Shown: one piece after another, positions 28,413 through 35,812 of the stretch
How positions within the stretch are numbered: the first letter of the stretch is position 1
Layout: the number at the start of each line of letters is the position of its first letter
DNA from: CAVRGQ01 sp963720785
Lineage (GTDB): Bacteria > Actinomycetota > Acidimicrobiia > IMCC26256 > DASPTH01
DNA: 64,000 nt
NCBI GenBank assembly: GCA_963720785.1
Contig: CAVRGQ010000009.1
Span: forward strand, 558,001 to 622,000
Direction: 5' to 3'
Translations under genes and position numbers: made by a program
The notes under the pieces: generated by a model
What the model saw: only the letters and a program-made list of their open reading frames with translations
What the model was told of the DNA's origin: nothing
The model's database searches: none

Positions 28413-28428
28413 CATAGTAATCAGTATG
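28413..28428. promoter_or_regulatory. Imperfect palindrome in divergent promoter
   Basis: CATAGTAATCAGTATG is a 16-base imperfect palindrome (12 of 16 positions match its reverse complement). It lies between the CaiB start (28379) and the amidohydrolase start (28465), in the only A/T-rich patch of the gap, and could hold overlapping -10 elements for both directions and an operator. Confidence 0.4.
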
Positions 28429-28464
28429 GATCCGACGGGCAACGCCCACGCCGCAGGAGGAACC

Positions 28465-29523
28465 GTGACCGAACTCCTCATCTCCGCCGACTCGCACGTC
28501 GCCGTCGACCTGGCCGTCATCCGGGAGCGGGTCCCCGCGAACCTGCACCAGGCGTTCGACGACGCCATCGCCGCACAGGCCGCCATCGACCAGGAGCTGC
28601 GGGGTGGCCGGCAGATGTCGTCGGCCGACTTCGACATGGAGGCCTACACCCACCCCGGCTACAAGGAACCGCACGCGCGTCTCGAGGCGATGGACCGCGA
28701 CGGCGTCCGGGCCGAGGTCCTCTACTCCGAGGTGAGCGCCTTCCGGTCGTTCGGTCTCGTCGAGGGCGACTGGAAGCCGATCAGCCGCGCGTTCACCGAT
28801 CACCTCGCCGAGTTCGCGGCGGTCGACCCCGACCGACTCGCCGTCTCCTACCAGGTGCCGGTGATCGACGTGCCCTACGCGGTGCGTGAGGTGGAGCGTC
28901 TCGCCACGCTGGGCGCCCGTTCGGTGCACCTGCCCAACTTCCCGAGCGAGATCGGCCTCCCCGATTACTGGGACGAGTCGTACGACCCGCTGTGGTCGGT
29001 GCTCGAGGAGACAGGCATCTCGATCAGCCACCACCTCGGGGTGCGCAACTGGCTGTTCGACGTGTTCCGCCGAGACCCCACCCCGCAGGCCGCGGTGTTC
29101 ACGTCGTTGCCGTCCCTCGCGCTCGCCGAGGTGCTCGGGCTGTGGCTGCTCTCGGGCACGCTCGAGCGCTTCCCCGAACTGCAGATCGTGTTCGTGGAGC
29201 CGGGCCTCTACTGGATCCCGGGATACCTGCAGGCGATGGACCGGCGCTACGAGGGCGGGGTCTACAGCATCCCCGCGATCCACACCAAGCCGAGCGAGAT
29301 CTTCCGCCGCCAGATGGCGATCACCTTCATGGACGACGCCGCGGGCCTGAAGCTGCGCCACGACATCGGTCTCGGGAACATCCTGTGGTCGACCGACTTC
29401 CCGCACCCGGCCACCACCTGGCCCAACTCGGTCGCGGCCGTCGACCGGCAGATGGACGGCATCCCCGCCGACGAGCGCGAGCTCATGGTCGCGGGCAACG
29501 CGGCGCGCATCTACAACCTGTAG
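28465..29523 (+). CDS. Amidohydrolase-2 family protein
   Basis: A 352-residue protein, the fourth of its family in the window: LISADSHVAVD (DxH), MDRDGVRAEVLYSE, SISHHLGVRNW mid-barrel with paired histidines, and LWSTDFPHPATTWPNS with the catalytic aspartate. GTG 28465 was preferred over ATG 28426 because GGAGGA lies 5-10 bases upstream and the family usually starts just before this motif. The enzyme is related to, but clearly divergent from, the three at 1.3-8.0 kb. Substrate unknown. Confidence 0.8.
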   Translation: MTELLISADSHVAVDLAVIRERVPANLHQAFDDAIAAQAAIDQELRGGRQMSSADFDMEAYTHPGYKEPHARLEAMDRDGVRAEVLYSEVSAFRSFGLVEGDWKPISRAFTDHLAEFAAVDPDRLAVSYQVPVIDVPYAVREVERLATLGARSVHLPNFPSEIGLPDYWDESYDPLWSVLEETGISISHHLGVRNWLFDVFRRDPTPQAAVFTSLPSLALAEVLGLWLLSGTLERFPELQIVFVEPGLYWIPGYLQAMDRRYEGGVYSIPAIHTKPSEIFRRQMAITFMDDAAGLKLRHDIGLGNILWSTDFPHPATTWPNSVAAVDRQMDGIPADERELMVAGNAARIYNL

Positions 29524-29541
29524 CCGGGGTACGTTCGGCGG

Positions 29542-29835
29542 ATGACCGACATCGTCGACCATCCCGCGGAACACCGCTTCGTCTTCGAGGACGACGGGCA
29601 CGTCGCCGAGCTGGTGTACCGCGTGCTCGACGGCGTCATGGTGCTCGTGCACACCGGCGTGCCCGACGAGTTGGGCGGCCGAGGCCTCGGCGGGCGCCTC
29701 GTCACCGCGGCGGTGGACCGTGCGGAGGCGGAGGGGCTCGCCATCCGGCCCGACTGCCCGTTCGCGCGCAGTTGGCTGATCCGCCATCCCGACGTCGCGT
29801 CCCGCGTGAAGATCGACTGGCCGCCGTCCGACTAG
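29542..29835 (+). CDS. GCN5-related N-acetyltransferase-like small protein
   Basis: A 97-residue protein of the YjdJ/YidJ-like acetyltransferase group (PF14542): VYRVLDGVMVLVHTGVPDELGGRGLGGRLV carries the GRGLG acetyl-CoA loop, and CPFARSWLIRHPD is the C-terminal signature. It lacks the remainder of a full GNAT fold, as is normal for this minimal group. It follows the amidohydrolase by 18 bases and ends 10 bases from the convergent synthetase stop. Confidence 0.8.
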   Translation: MTDIVDHPAEHRFVFEDDGHVAELVYRVLDGVMVLVHTGVPDELGGRGLGGRLVTAAVDRAEAEGLAIRPDCPFARSWLIRHPDVASRVKIDWPPSD

Positions 29836-29845
29836 CAGCGCCCCC

Positions 29846-31342
29846 TCAGATCCGCCGCGCCCGACCTTCCCAGTAGCGCTCACGCACCGAACGGCGCGCC
29901 AGCTTGCCGGTCTCGGTGCGCGGCAGCTCGTCGACGACGTCGATCGCGCGTGGCACCTGGTACCCCGCGAGCCGTTCGCGGCAGAACGCGAGCACCGCGC
30001 CGGCGTCGAACGTGGCGGCATCGCCCGCCTGCACGACCGCGCGCACCGACTCGCCCCATTCGTCGTCGGGCACCCCCACCACGCAGCAGTCGGCCACCGC
30101 GGGATGGCCGAGCAGCACGCTCTCGACCTGCGCGGGGTAGATGTTCACCCCACCGCTGATGATGACGTCGCTGCGCCGGTCGCAGAGGAACAGGAAGCCG
30201 TCGTCGTCGAGGTAGCCGATGTCGCCGAGCGTGAACGCGCCGTCGCGCCACGCCGCCTCGGTCTTCTCGGGGTCGTCCTTGTAGGTGAAGCCGTCACGCC
30301 CGTCCTCGCGGAAGTAGACGAGCCCCTCCTGCCCGACGGCGGCGGGCACGCCGCCCTCGTCGAGGATCTGCACCTGGAGCTCCGGGCGGAACGGGCGACC
30401 GACCGAACCCGGCTTGGTGAGCCAGGTGCGCGAGTCGATGCCGATGCCGCCGCCCTCGGTGCCGCCGTAGAACTCGAAGAGGATCGGGCCGAGCCACTCG
30501 ATCATGGCGCGCTTCACGTCGACCGACACCGGCGCGGACCCGTGCACGATCAGCCGCAATGACGACAGGTCGTAGCGGTCGCGCACCGCGGCGGGAAGAC
30601 GCAGGAGGCGCACGAACTGCGCGGGCACGAGGAACGTGGACGCGGGCCGGTGCTGCTCCACGAGGCGCAGGAACTCCTCGGGGTCGAAGCGGTCCATGAG
30701 CACGATGTCGGCGCCGAGGAGCAGCGCGCCGTCGCAGTAGGCCATCGGCCCCGAGTGGTAGAGCGGGCAGGTCACGAGGTGCGGCGCCTCGCTCGCGAGC
30801 TGCGGGTCGGCGAGGAACCGGGTGAGCATCGCTGCGCCGCCCGCAGCCATGTCGGTGGGCGTGGGGCGACCGGTCAGCGGCCGGCGCACACCCTTGGGCC
30901 GGCCCGTCGTGCCCGACGTGTAGAGCATCGGCGCGCCCGCGGTGGGCGCGCGCCGCGGCTCCACGTGCGCGGCCTCCACGTCGGACCAGGGCCGGAACCC
31001 CGGCAGATCACCACCGATCGCGAAGCGGGCGTCGTCGGCGAAGCGGGGGGCGGCCGCCGCTGCGAGCTCGGGCCACCGCGCGTCGGCGAACAACACGCGG
31101 GCCTCGCAGTTCTCCGCGACGTAGGCGACGTCGTCGGGCGTCCAGCGCCACGACATCGACGTGCAGTACCTCCCCGACCACGTGGCGCCGCGGAACACCG
31201 CGAGGAACTCGGGGCTGTTGCCGCCCAGCAGGGCGACGCCGCACCCGTCGGCGCCGTCGTGGGGCACACCCAGGTCGTCGAGCGTGCGGGCGACGCGGCG
31301 AGCGGCTTCCTCCACCGCCGACGCGGTGACGCGCGCGGCCAT
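29846..31342 (-). CDS. AMP-dependent acyl-CoA synthetase
   Basis: A 498-residue ANL enzyme: MLYTSGTTGRPKGV (A3), FEFYGGTEGGGIG (A5), LGDIGYLDDDGFLFLCDRRSDVIISGGVNIYP (A7/A8) and ETGKLARR (A10 Lys). The N-terminus starts VTASAVEEAARRVARTLDDLG, about 30 residues shorter than usual for the family, with no in-frame earlier start, so the true N-terminus may be truncated. Resembles the FadD-type ligases that feed steroid or fatty acid degradation. It may be the last gene in a leftward run with the EAL gene, separated by 36 bases. Confidence 0.8.
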   Translation of the reverse strand: MAARVTASAVEEAARRVARTLDDLGVPHDGADGCGVALLGGNSPEFLAVFRGATWSGRYCTSMSWRWTPDDVAYVAENCEARVLFADARWPELAAAAAPRFADDARFAIGGDLPGFRPWSDVEAAHVEPRRAPTAGAPMLYTSGTTGRPKGVRRPLTGRPTPTDMAAGGAAMLTRFLADPQLASEAPHLVTCPLYHSGPMAYCDGALLLGADIVLMDRFDPEEFLRLVEQHRPASTFLVPAQFVRLLRLPAAVRDRYDLSSLRLIVHGSAPVSVDVKRAMIEWLGPILFEFYGGTEGGGIGIDSRTWLTKPGSVGRPFRPELQVQILDEGGVPAAVGQEGLVYFREDGRDGFTYKDDPEKTEAAWRDGAFTLGDIGYLDDDGFLFLCDRRSDVIISGGVNIYPAQVESVLLGHPAVADCCVVGVPDDEWGESVRAVVQAGDAATFDAGAVLAFCRERLAGYQVPRAIDVVDELPRTETGKLARRSVRERYWEGRARRI

Positions 31343-31378
31343 CAGCGATCGGGGCCCATCAACGTTCGTGGACGGTCT

Positions 31379-32161
31379 TCACCGGGTGACCATCAACAGT
31401 TCGGAGATGCTCGCCGCAGGCACCGCGCCCGAGAAGAGGTAGCCGGTGGCGGCGGTGACGCCGAGGGCCATCAGTGCGTCGGCCTGCGCACGTTCTTCGA
31501 CGCCCTGTGCGATCACCTCCACCCCTGCGTCGGCGGCCGCGGCGACGACCAGGGCGACGAGGGCGCGCGTCGGCTCGTCGTCGGTGATGCGCGCCGCGAC
31601 ACCGCGATCGAGCTTGAGCACCGACACCGGCAGCCCGGCGAGCGCACCGAGATCGCCGTCGCCGAGACCGAATCGGTCGACGACCAGCGCGAGCCCGCGC
31701 TCCTCGATGCCGCGCAGGTTGTCGCCCACCGGGCCGGGCGCGGTCGCGAGCAGCAGCGCGCTCTCGTCGAGCTCGAGGCTCAGCGCACCCGGGTCGATGC
31801 CCGTGGCGAGCGCGGCGTCGAGGACGCGGAGAAGGTCGGGCGAGGCAACCTCGCGCTCCGAGACGTTCACGCGCAGGACGGGCGGGGTGCGGTCGAGCAG
31901 GGTGCGCCACACGACGCCCTGGGTGCACGCGTGTACCAGCGCCCACGCGCCGATCGGCACGATCAGGCCGGTCTCCTCCGCGATCCCGACGAAGCGGCCG
32001 GCCTCGTAGAGCTCCCCCGACGGGTGGTGCCAGCGCAGCAGCGCCTCCACCGCGACGACATGGCGACCGTCGACCTCGACCTCCGGCTGGTACCAGACGT
32101 CGAGCTCACCCCGGTCGAGCGCGACGCCGAGCTGTTGCGCGAGTTCGTCGTGCGCGCTCAT
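31379..32161 (-). CDS. EAL-domain protein with degenerate active-site residues
   Basis: A 260-residue stand-alone EAL domain: VEALLRWHHP (EAL motif), LRVNVSERE (Asn), LSLELDES (Glu) and SVLKLDR (Lys) are present. The DDFG loop reads VDRFGLG, so the second metal aspartate is Arg. The conserved AEGVE reads AQGVEE, so that glutamate is Gln. Loss of both argues against full c-di-GMP phosphodiesterase activity and for a c-di-GMP sensor role. No GGDEF, PAS or membrane segment. ATG 32161 overlaps the stop of the cupin gene (ATGA). Confidence 0.8.
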   Translation of the reverse strand: MSAHDELAQQLGVALDRGELDVWYQPEVEVDGRHVVAVEALLRWHHPSGELYEAGRFVGIAEETGLIVPIGAWALVHACTQGVVWRTLLDRTPPVLRVNVSEREVASPDLLRVLDAALATGIDPGALSLELDESALLLATAPGPVGDNLRGIEERGLALVVDRFGLGDGDLGALAGLPVSVLKLDRGVAARITDDEPTRALVALVVAAAADAGVEVIAQGVEERAQADALMALGVTAATGYLFSGAVPAASISELLMVTR

Positions 32162-32562
32162 CGGGGCCGCACCTCGGTGCCGGCGCCCGCGGTCACGAAC
32201 AAGACGGTGGCCTCGGCGGCGACGTCGGCGGTGTGCCAGACGCCCGCCGGGTTGACGACGGCCTGTCCCGGACCGAGCTCGACCGCCTGCACCGCGCCGT
32301 CGGGCAGCTCCTGGTGGAGGGTGATCGTGCCCGCGACGCACGCCACGAGCTCCTCACCGAGCGGGTGCATCTCCCACGAGTCCCACGGCTCCTCGAAGGT
32401 GTGCAGGGCCACCAGGCGTCCCTCCGCCCCGTCGGCCTCGTGGGCGGCTCCGTAGGCCTCGTACCAGTCGGGCGTGCCCGTGAACCGGCCCAACCGCTCC
32501 GCGGTCGCGCCGAGGCCCAGGTGCACGGGGAACTCCGAGAGGTCGAACACGAGATCGTCCAT
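32158..32562 (-). CDS. Cupin-domain protein
   Basis: A 134-residue single-domain cupin. The first motif region reads WDSWEMHPLGEELVACVAG, and the second GPGQAVVNPAGVWHTAD, with one His and Glu in the expected metal positions. The N-terminus FDLSEFPVHLGLGATAERL is typical of a family of actinobacterial cupins of unknown substrate. Translationally coupled to the EAL gene by a 4-base overlap, so a small-molecule sensing or isomerase role linked to c-di-GMP sensing is conceivable but unproven. Confidence 0.75.
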   Translation of the reverse strand: MDDLVFDLSEFPVHLGLGATAERLGRFTGTPDWYEAYGAAHEADGAEGRLVALHTFEEPWDSWEMHPLGEELVACVAGTITLHQELPDGAVQAVELGPGQAVVNPAGVWHTADVAAEATVLFVTAGAGTEVRPR

Positions 32563-32589
32563 CGTGGTGACCGGTGCCCGAGGAGTCGG

Positions 32590-32742
32590 TCAGTACGCCA
32601 TGAAGAGGATGTGCTCGCGCTGGTAGTCGTCCGCCATGTCGGGGTGCTTCTCGCGGAGGTGCTCGAAGGCCTTCTCCACGAGGTCGTCCTCGTTCTCACC
32701 ACGGATGATCTGGCCACAGGGACAGGCGAGGGTGGTCTTCAC
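32590..32742 (-). CDS. DUF1059-like small protein
   Basis: A 50-residue protein: KTTLACPCGQIIRGENEDDL, with two cysteines spaced CPC, then VEKAFEHLREKHPD. The pattern matches small DUF1059-type proteins. GTG 32742 follows GGAGG by 7 bases, a strong site that fixes the start. First gene of the leftward run with the cupin. Function unknown. Confidence 0.65.
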   Translation of the reverse strand: MKTTLACPCGQIIRGENEDDLVEKAFEHLREKHPDMADDYQREHILFMAY

Positions 32743-32829
32743 GGCGATCCTCCAGGGCTGCTCGACCGGTCCCGCGACCCTAGTCCCGCGAACTTGCACA
32801 CCGCGCGGCTGCTGGGCGAGGGTGCGTCC

Positions 32830-33840
32830 ATGACGTATCGCGTGGTGCAGTGGACGACGGGCAAGACGGGGACGGCGGCGGTGCGCGGCATCGTGGCCCA
32901 CCCCGAACTCGAACTGGTCGGGTGTTACGCCTGGTCGGCCGACAAGGTGGGCCAGGACGCGGGCACGCTCTCGGGCATCGACCCCGTCGGGGTGCTCTGC
33001 ACCGACGACATCGACGCCCTCCTCGCCTTGGCGCCCGACTGCGTGAGCTACATGCCCTACCGCCCCGACATCGACCACGTGGTGCACATCCTCGAGGCCG
33101 GCGTGAACGTCGTGAGCACGATGTACATGCTCTCGGGCATCGGCTACCCCGACAACGCCCACGAGCGCATCCTCGACGCCTGCGAGCGGGGGCAGTCGTC
33201 GCTCTACACGAGCGGTGTGTACCCGGGCCACGCGCCGATGGTCGCGCTCGCCGCCACCGCGATGTTCACGCGCGTCGACTGCGTGTCGGTGCAGGAGTCG
33301 CTCGACATGAGCGGGTACCGCAACGAGCAGATGTACCGGGCGATGAGCATCGACCGCGAGGTCGACGACCCCGAGGTGCCCGGCATGATCGAGGCCAACT
33401 GCGGGTCGTTCAAGGACCAGATCCGCGTCATGGCGATCGCGATGGGCATCGAGATCGACGACATCGGGTTCCACGTGGAGTTCGCCACCGCCGACGAGGA
33501 TCTCGACTTCGGGTTCATGACCGTGGGCAAGGGACGCATCGCCGGGTTCAAGGGCTTCATCTCCGGCCTCGTCGACGGCAAGCCGCGGGTGCAGTGCCGC
33601 TTCGTGTGGAAGCTCGGCGACGAGAAGATGACGCCGAACTGGCCCGTGGAGCACGGTTACCGCATCGAGATCGAGGGCGACCAGGCCTGCACGTTCCTGA
33701 TCCAGCCCACCGGCGAGCACTTCGACGGCACGGTCACCACCGCGATGCCGTGCGTGAACGCGATCCCGCGCGTGGTCGCGGCGCCATCGGGGATCGTCAA
33801 CCGCCAGCCCCTCCCGCTCGTCACCGGCACCGCCGGCTAG
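32830..33840 (+). CDS. NAD(P)-dependent amine-dehydrogenase-like protein (DapB-type fold)
   Basis: A 336-residue protein with an N-terminal Rossmann fold VVQWTTGKTGTAAVRGIVAHPELELVG (GxxG nucleotide loop), DIDALLALAPDCVSYMP, and the VYPGHAP segment typical of the family related to 2,4-diaminopentanoate dehydrogenase and dihydrodipicolinate reductase. Paralogues are abundant in mycobacteria and Acidimicrobiia near acyl-CoA and steroid genes, with unproven reactions. ATG 32830 is clear. Followed by a hairpin before the convergent DUF72 gene. Confidence 0.8.
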   Translation: MTYRVVQWTTGKTGTAAVRGIVAHPELELVGCYAWSADKVGQDAGTLSGIDPVGVLCTDDIDALLALAPDCVSYMPYRPDIDHVVHILEAGVNVVSTMYMLSGIGYPDNAHERILDACERGQSSLYTSGVYPGHAPMVALAATAMFTRVDCVSVQESLDMSGYRNEQMYRAMSIDREVDDPEVPGMIEANCGSFKDQIRVMAIAMGIEIDDIGFHVEFATADEDLDFGFMTVGKGRIAGFKGFISGLVDGKPRVQCRFVWKLGDEKMTPNWPVEHGYRIEIEGDQACTFLIQPTGEHFDGTVTTAMPCVNAIPRVVAAPSGIVNRQPLPLVTGTAG

Positions 33841-33852
33841 CGGCCTCGATCA

Positions 33853-33866
33853 GCGGCGACCGCCGC
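33853..33866. terminator. Hairpin between convergent genes
   Basis: GCGGC-GACC-GCCGC gives a perfect 5-bp stem between the stop of the dehydrogenase-like gene and that of the DUF72 gene. No U-tract. Confidence 0.4.
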
Positions 33867-33872
33867 AGCCCG

Positions 33873-35024
33873 TCAACGGCGCCCTCCGCCGTACCCGGGA
33901 CCACCGCGGCCCCCGCCCTTGCGGGGCCGGTTCGGTGACGGCTCGGGCTTCTTCTCGGGGACCACGTCGCCGGTGAGCACGCGAACGAGCAGGCGCGCGT
34001 TGCGCTGCGCGCCCTCGGGGTTGCGACCCGAGAAGATCACGTGCACCTGCTTCGCCGCGGCCGTCAACTTCTCGAGGCGCGCAGGCCACGGCTCGAAATC
34101 GCCGTCGCGGTAGTCGTACGGGAAGCGGTCGTCACCGGAGTCGGCACTCTGCTCCCACGCGTCGGCGTTCTTGCCGTGGAAGCGCACGTAGGCGGTATCG
34201 GTGGTGGCGACGCTGAGCGGCGGCGAGGAGCTGTCGAAACCCGACGGCACGTCGACGCACACGTATCCGAGCTGGTGCTCGCGCAAGAACTCCATGGTGG
34301 CCTCGCGCTGCTTGCCCGCGACCCACTCCTTGTTGCGCAGTTCGATCGCGATGGGCACGTCGCCGCTGCGGCCGCGCAGCCACTCGAGGTAGTCGAACGC
34401 CCGCGGGCCCGGCGTGAAGTACGACGGGAACGGGAACACCAGCGTGCCGAGGCGCTGGTATTCGCGCAGCGGCGCGACGGATGCGAGGAAGCGATCGAGC
34501 GCGAGGTCGAGCGCCTTGTCGGGCAGGTCGCCGGCGTACAGCGTGGGGCGCGACCGCAACTCGGGGTTCAGCAGGTCGCGCACCTCGGGCCAGATGCCCT
34601 CGGCCGGCGCGCCGTGCTGGGTGAGGATGCGGTGGGCGCGCACGTCGAGGATCGTGTTGTCGGGGGTGCGCTCCAGCCACGGGGTGACCACCCGCTCGGT
34701 GAGCGGCTCCGACGATGCGTCGACCTGCAGGAGGCGTGTGTGCTGCGCGCGGTCGAGCACGTCGGCCGGCGGCACCACGATGCCGATCTGGATCTTGCGG
34801 TCGACCTTCTTGCGCGGGCCGTCGTTGCTGCTGCCCTTGGGGCGACCGCCCTGACCGCCACGACCGCCACCGCCCTGGCCGCGACCACCACCACTGCCGC
34901 CGCCCTGGCCGCCCCGACCGCGTCCCTTGCCGCCACCCCCACCGCTGCCGCCACTGCCGCCACTCCCCTGGCCGCCGCGTCCGCGCCCACCTCGGCGCTC
35001 ACCCGCCGGCTCAGATGCACTCAC
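33873..35024 (-). CDS. DUF72 (YecE-like) protein with Gly/Arg-rich tails at both ends
   Basis: A 383-residue protein. Residues about 10-62 are almost only Gly, Arg, Ser, Gln and Lys (repeated RGG and GRG), then the DUF72 TIM-barrel domain begins near residue 75. LGTLVFPFPSYFTPGP, IAIELRNKEW, GYVCVDVPSG and AYVRFHGKNADAWE are DUF72 signatures, and KQVHVIFSGRNPEGAQRNA is the usual HxxF.....AxxNA end (Phe-Ser-Gly here). The last about 25 residues are again Arg/Gly-rich. RGG stretches usually bind RNA or single-stranded DNA. DUF72 itself has no firmly known reaction. GTG start with GGGGGG upstream. Confidence 0.8.
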   Translation of the reverse strand: MSASEPAGERRGGRGRGGQGSGGSGGSGGGGGKGRGRGGQGGGSGGGRGQGGGGRGGQGGRPKGSSNDGPRKKVDRKIQIGIVVPPADVLDRAQHTRLLQVDASSEPLTERVVTPWLERTPDNTILDVRAHRILTQHGAPAEGIWPEVRDLLNPELRSRPTLYAGDLPDKALDLALDRFLASVAPLREYQRLGTLVFPFPSYFTPGPRAFDYLEWLRGRSGDVPIAIELRNKEWVAGKQREATMEFLREHQLGYVCVDVPSGFDSSSPPLSVATTDTAYVRFHGKNADAWEQSADSGDDRFPYDYRDGDFEPWPARLEKLTAAAKQVHVIFSGRNPEGAQRNARLLVRVLTGDVVPEKKPEPSPNRPRKGGGRGGPGYGGGRR

Positions 35025-35098
35025 TGTGTCCCCCCGTCTACTTTCTCGAAAGCGGAGCCAATCTATCGACTGGGCGGAGCATCACTCGGAGGGAATCC

Positions 35099-35740
35099 AT
35101 GCCACTGCGGGTCGTGGGAGCCGGGCTGGGCCGGACCGGTACCCATTCGCTGAAGCTCGCGCTCGAACGCCTGCTCGACCGGCCCTGCTACCACATGGTC
35201 GAGGTGTTCGGGCGTCCCGCCGACATCGGGGTCTGGGCTGCCGCGGTGGAGGGACGGCCTCCCGACTGGTCTGCCTTCCTCGCGGAGTACGACGCGACCG
35301 TCGACTGGCCGGCTGCCGCGTTCTGGCGCGAGCTCGCGGCGGCCAACCCCGGTGCGCTCGTACTGCTCTCCACGCGGTCGAGCGCCGAAACGTGGTGGAC
35401 GAGCGCGCACGCGACGATCTTCGCGGCCAGCCGTCGACCGCTCCCGCCGAAGGACGATCCCGAGGTCGCCATGATCCGCGACCAGCTGCGCATGGTCGAC
35501 GCCATGTTCACGCGCACGTTCACGCGGCACTGGAGCGACGAGGCGCAGGCCAAGGCGGCCTACGAAGCGCACAACGCGGCGGTACGGGCCGAGGTGCCCG
35601 CCGACCGACTCGTGGACTGGCAGCCGGGCGACGGGTGGGCACCGATCTGCGAGAAGCTCGGCGTGCCGGCGCCCGACGAACCGTTCCCGCACGTCAACAG
35701 CACCGACGACTTCCGCGCGATGGCCCGCCTCGACGAGTGA
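35099..35740 (+). CDS. Sulfotransferase-family protein
   Basis: A 213-residue protein: VVGAGLGRTGTHSLKLALERLL is the PAPS 5'-phosphosulfate loop of the P-loop-like sulfotransferase fold, and LVLLSTRSSAETWWTS the 3'-phosphate-binding segment. It matches the short bacterial sulfotransferase group often described as NAD-dependent-epimerase neighbours or sulfotransferase domain proteins of unknown substrate. ATG 35099 has GGAGGG 7 bases upstream. Divergent from the DUF72 gene by 74 bases; ends in a strong inverted repeat. Confidence 0.75.
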   Translation: MPLRVVGAGLGRTGTHSLKLALERLLDRPCYHMVEVFGRPADIGVWAAAVEGRPPDWSAFLAEYDATVDWPAAAFWRELAAANPGALVLLSTRSSAETWWTSAHATIFAASRRPLPPKDDPEVAMIRDQLRMVDAMFTRTFTRHWSDEAQAKAAYEAHNAAVRAEVPADRLVDWQPGDGWAPICEKLGVPAPDEPFPHVNSTDDFRAMARLDE

Positions 35741-35753
35741 CCTTTCCCGCGAG

Positions 35754-35796
35754 GTTGCGTCGTCTGCATCCCTCTGGGGGATCCGAACGACGCAAC
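35754..35796. terminator. Nested inverted repeat between convergent genes
   Basis: Arms GTTGCGTCGT (35754-35763) and ACGACGCAAC (35787-35796) are perfect 10-bp complements. A second hairpin, ATCCC/GGGAT, lies inside the 23-base loop. It sits between sulfotransferase and asparagine synthetase stops, so a bidirectional terminator is likely. Confidence 0.65.
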
Positions 35797-35812
35797 GTGG
35801 AGGAGAAGGTCG

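Noticed and set aside
34830..34985. Repeat array or CRISPR-like sequence
   Set aside because: It is the coding region of the Gly/Arg-rich tail of the DUF72 protein; units are irregular and have no spacers.
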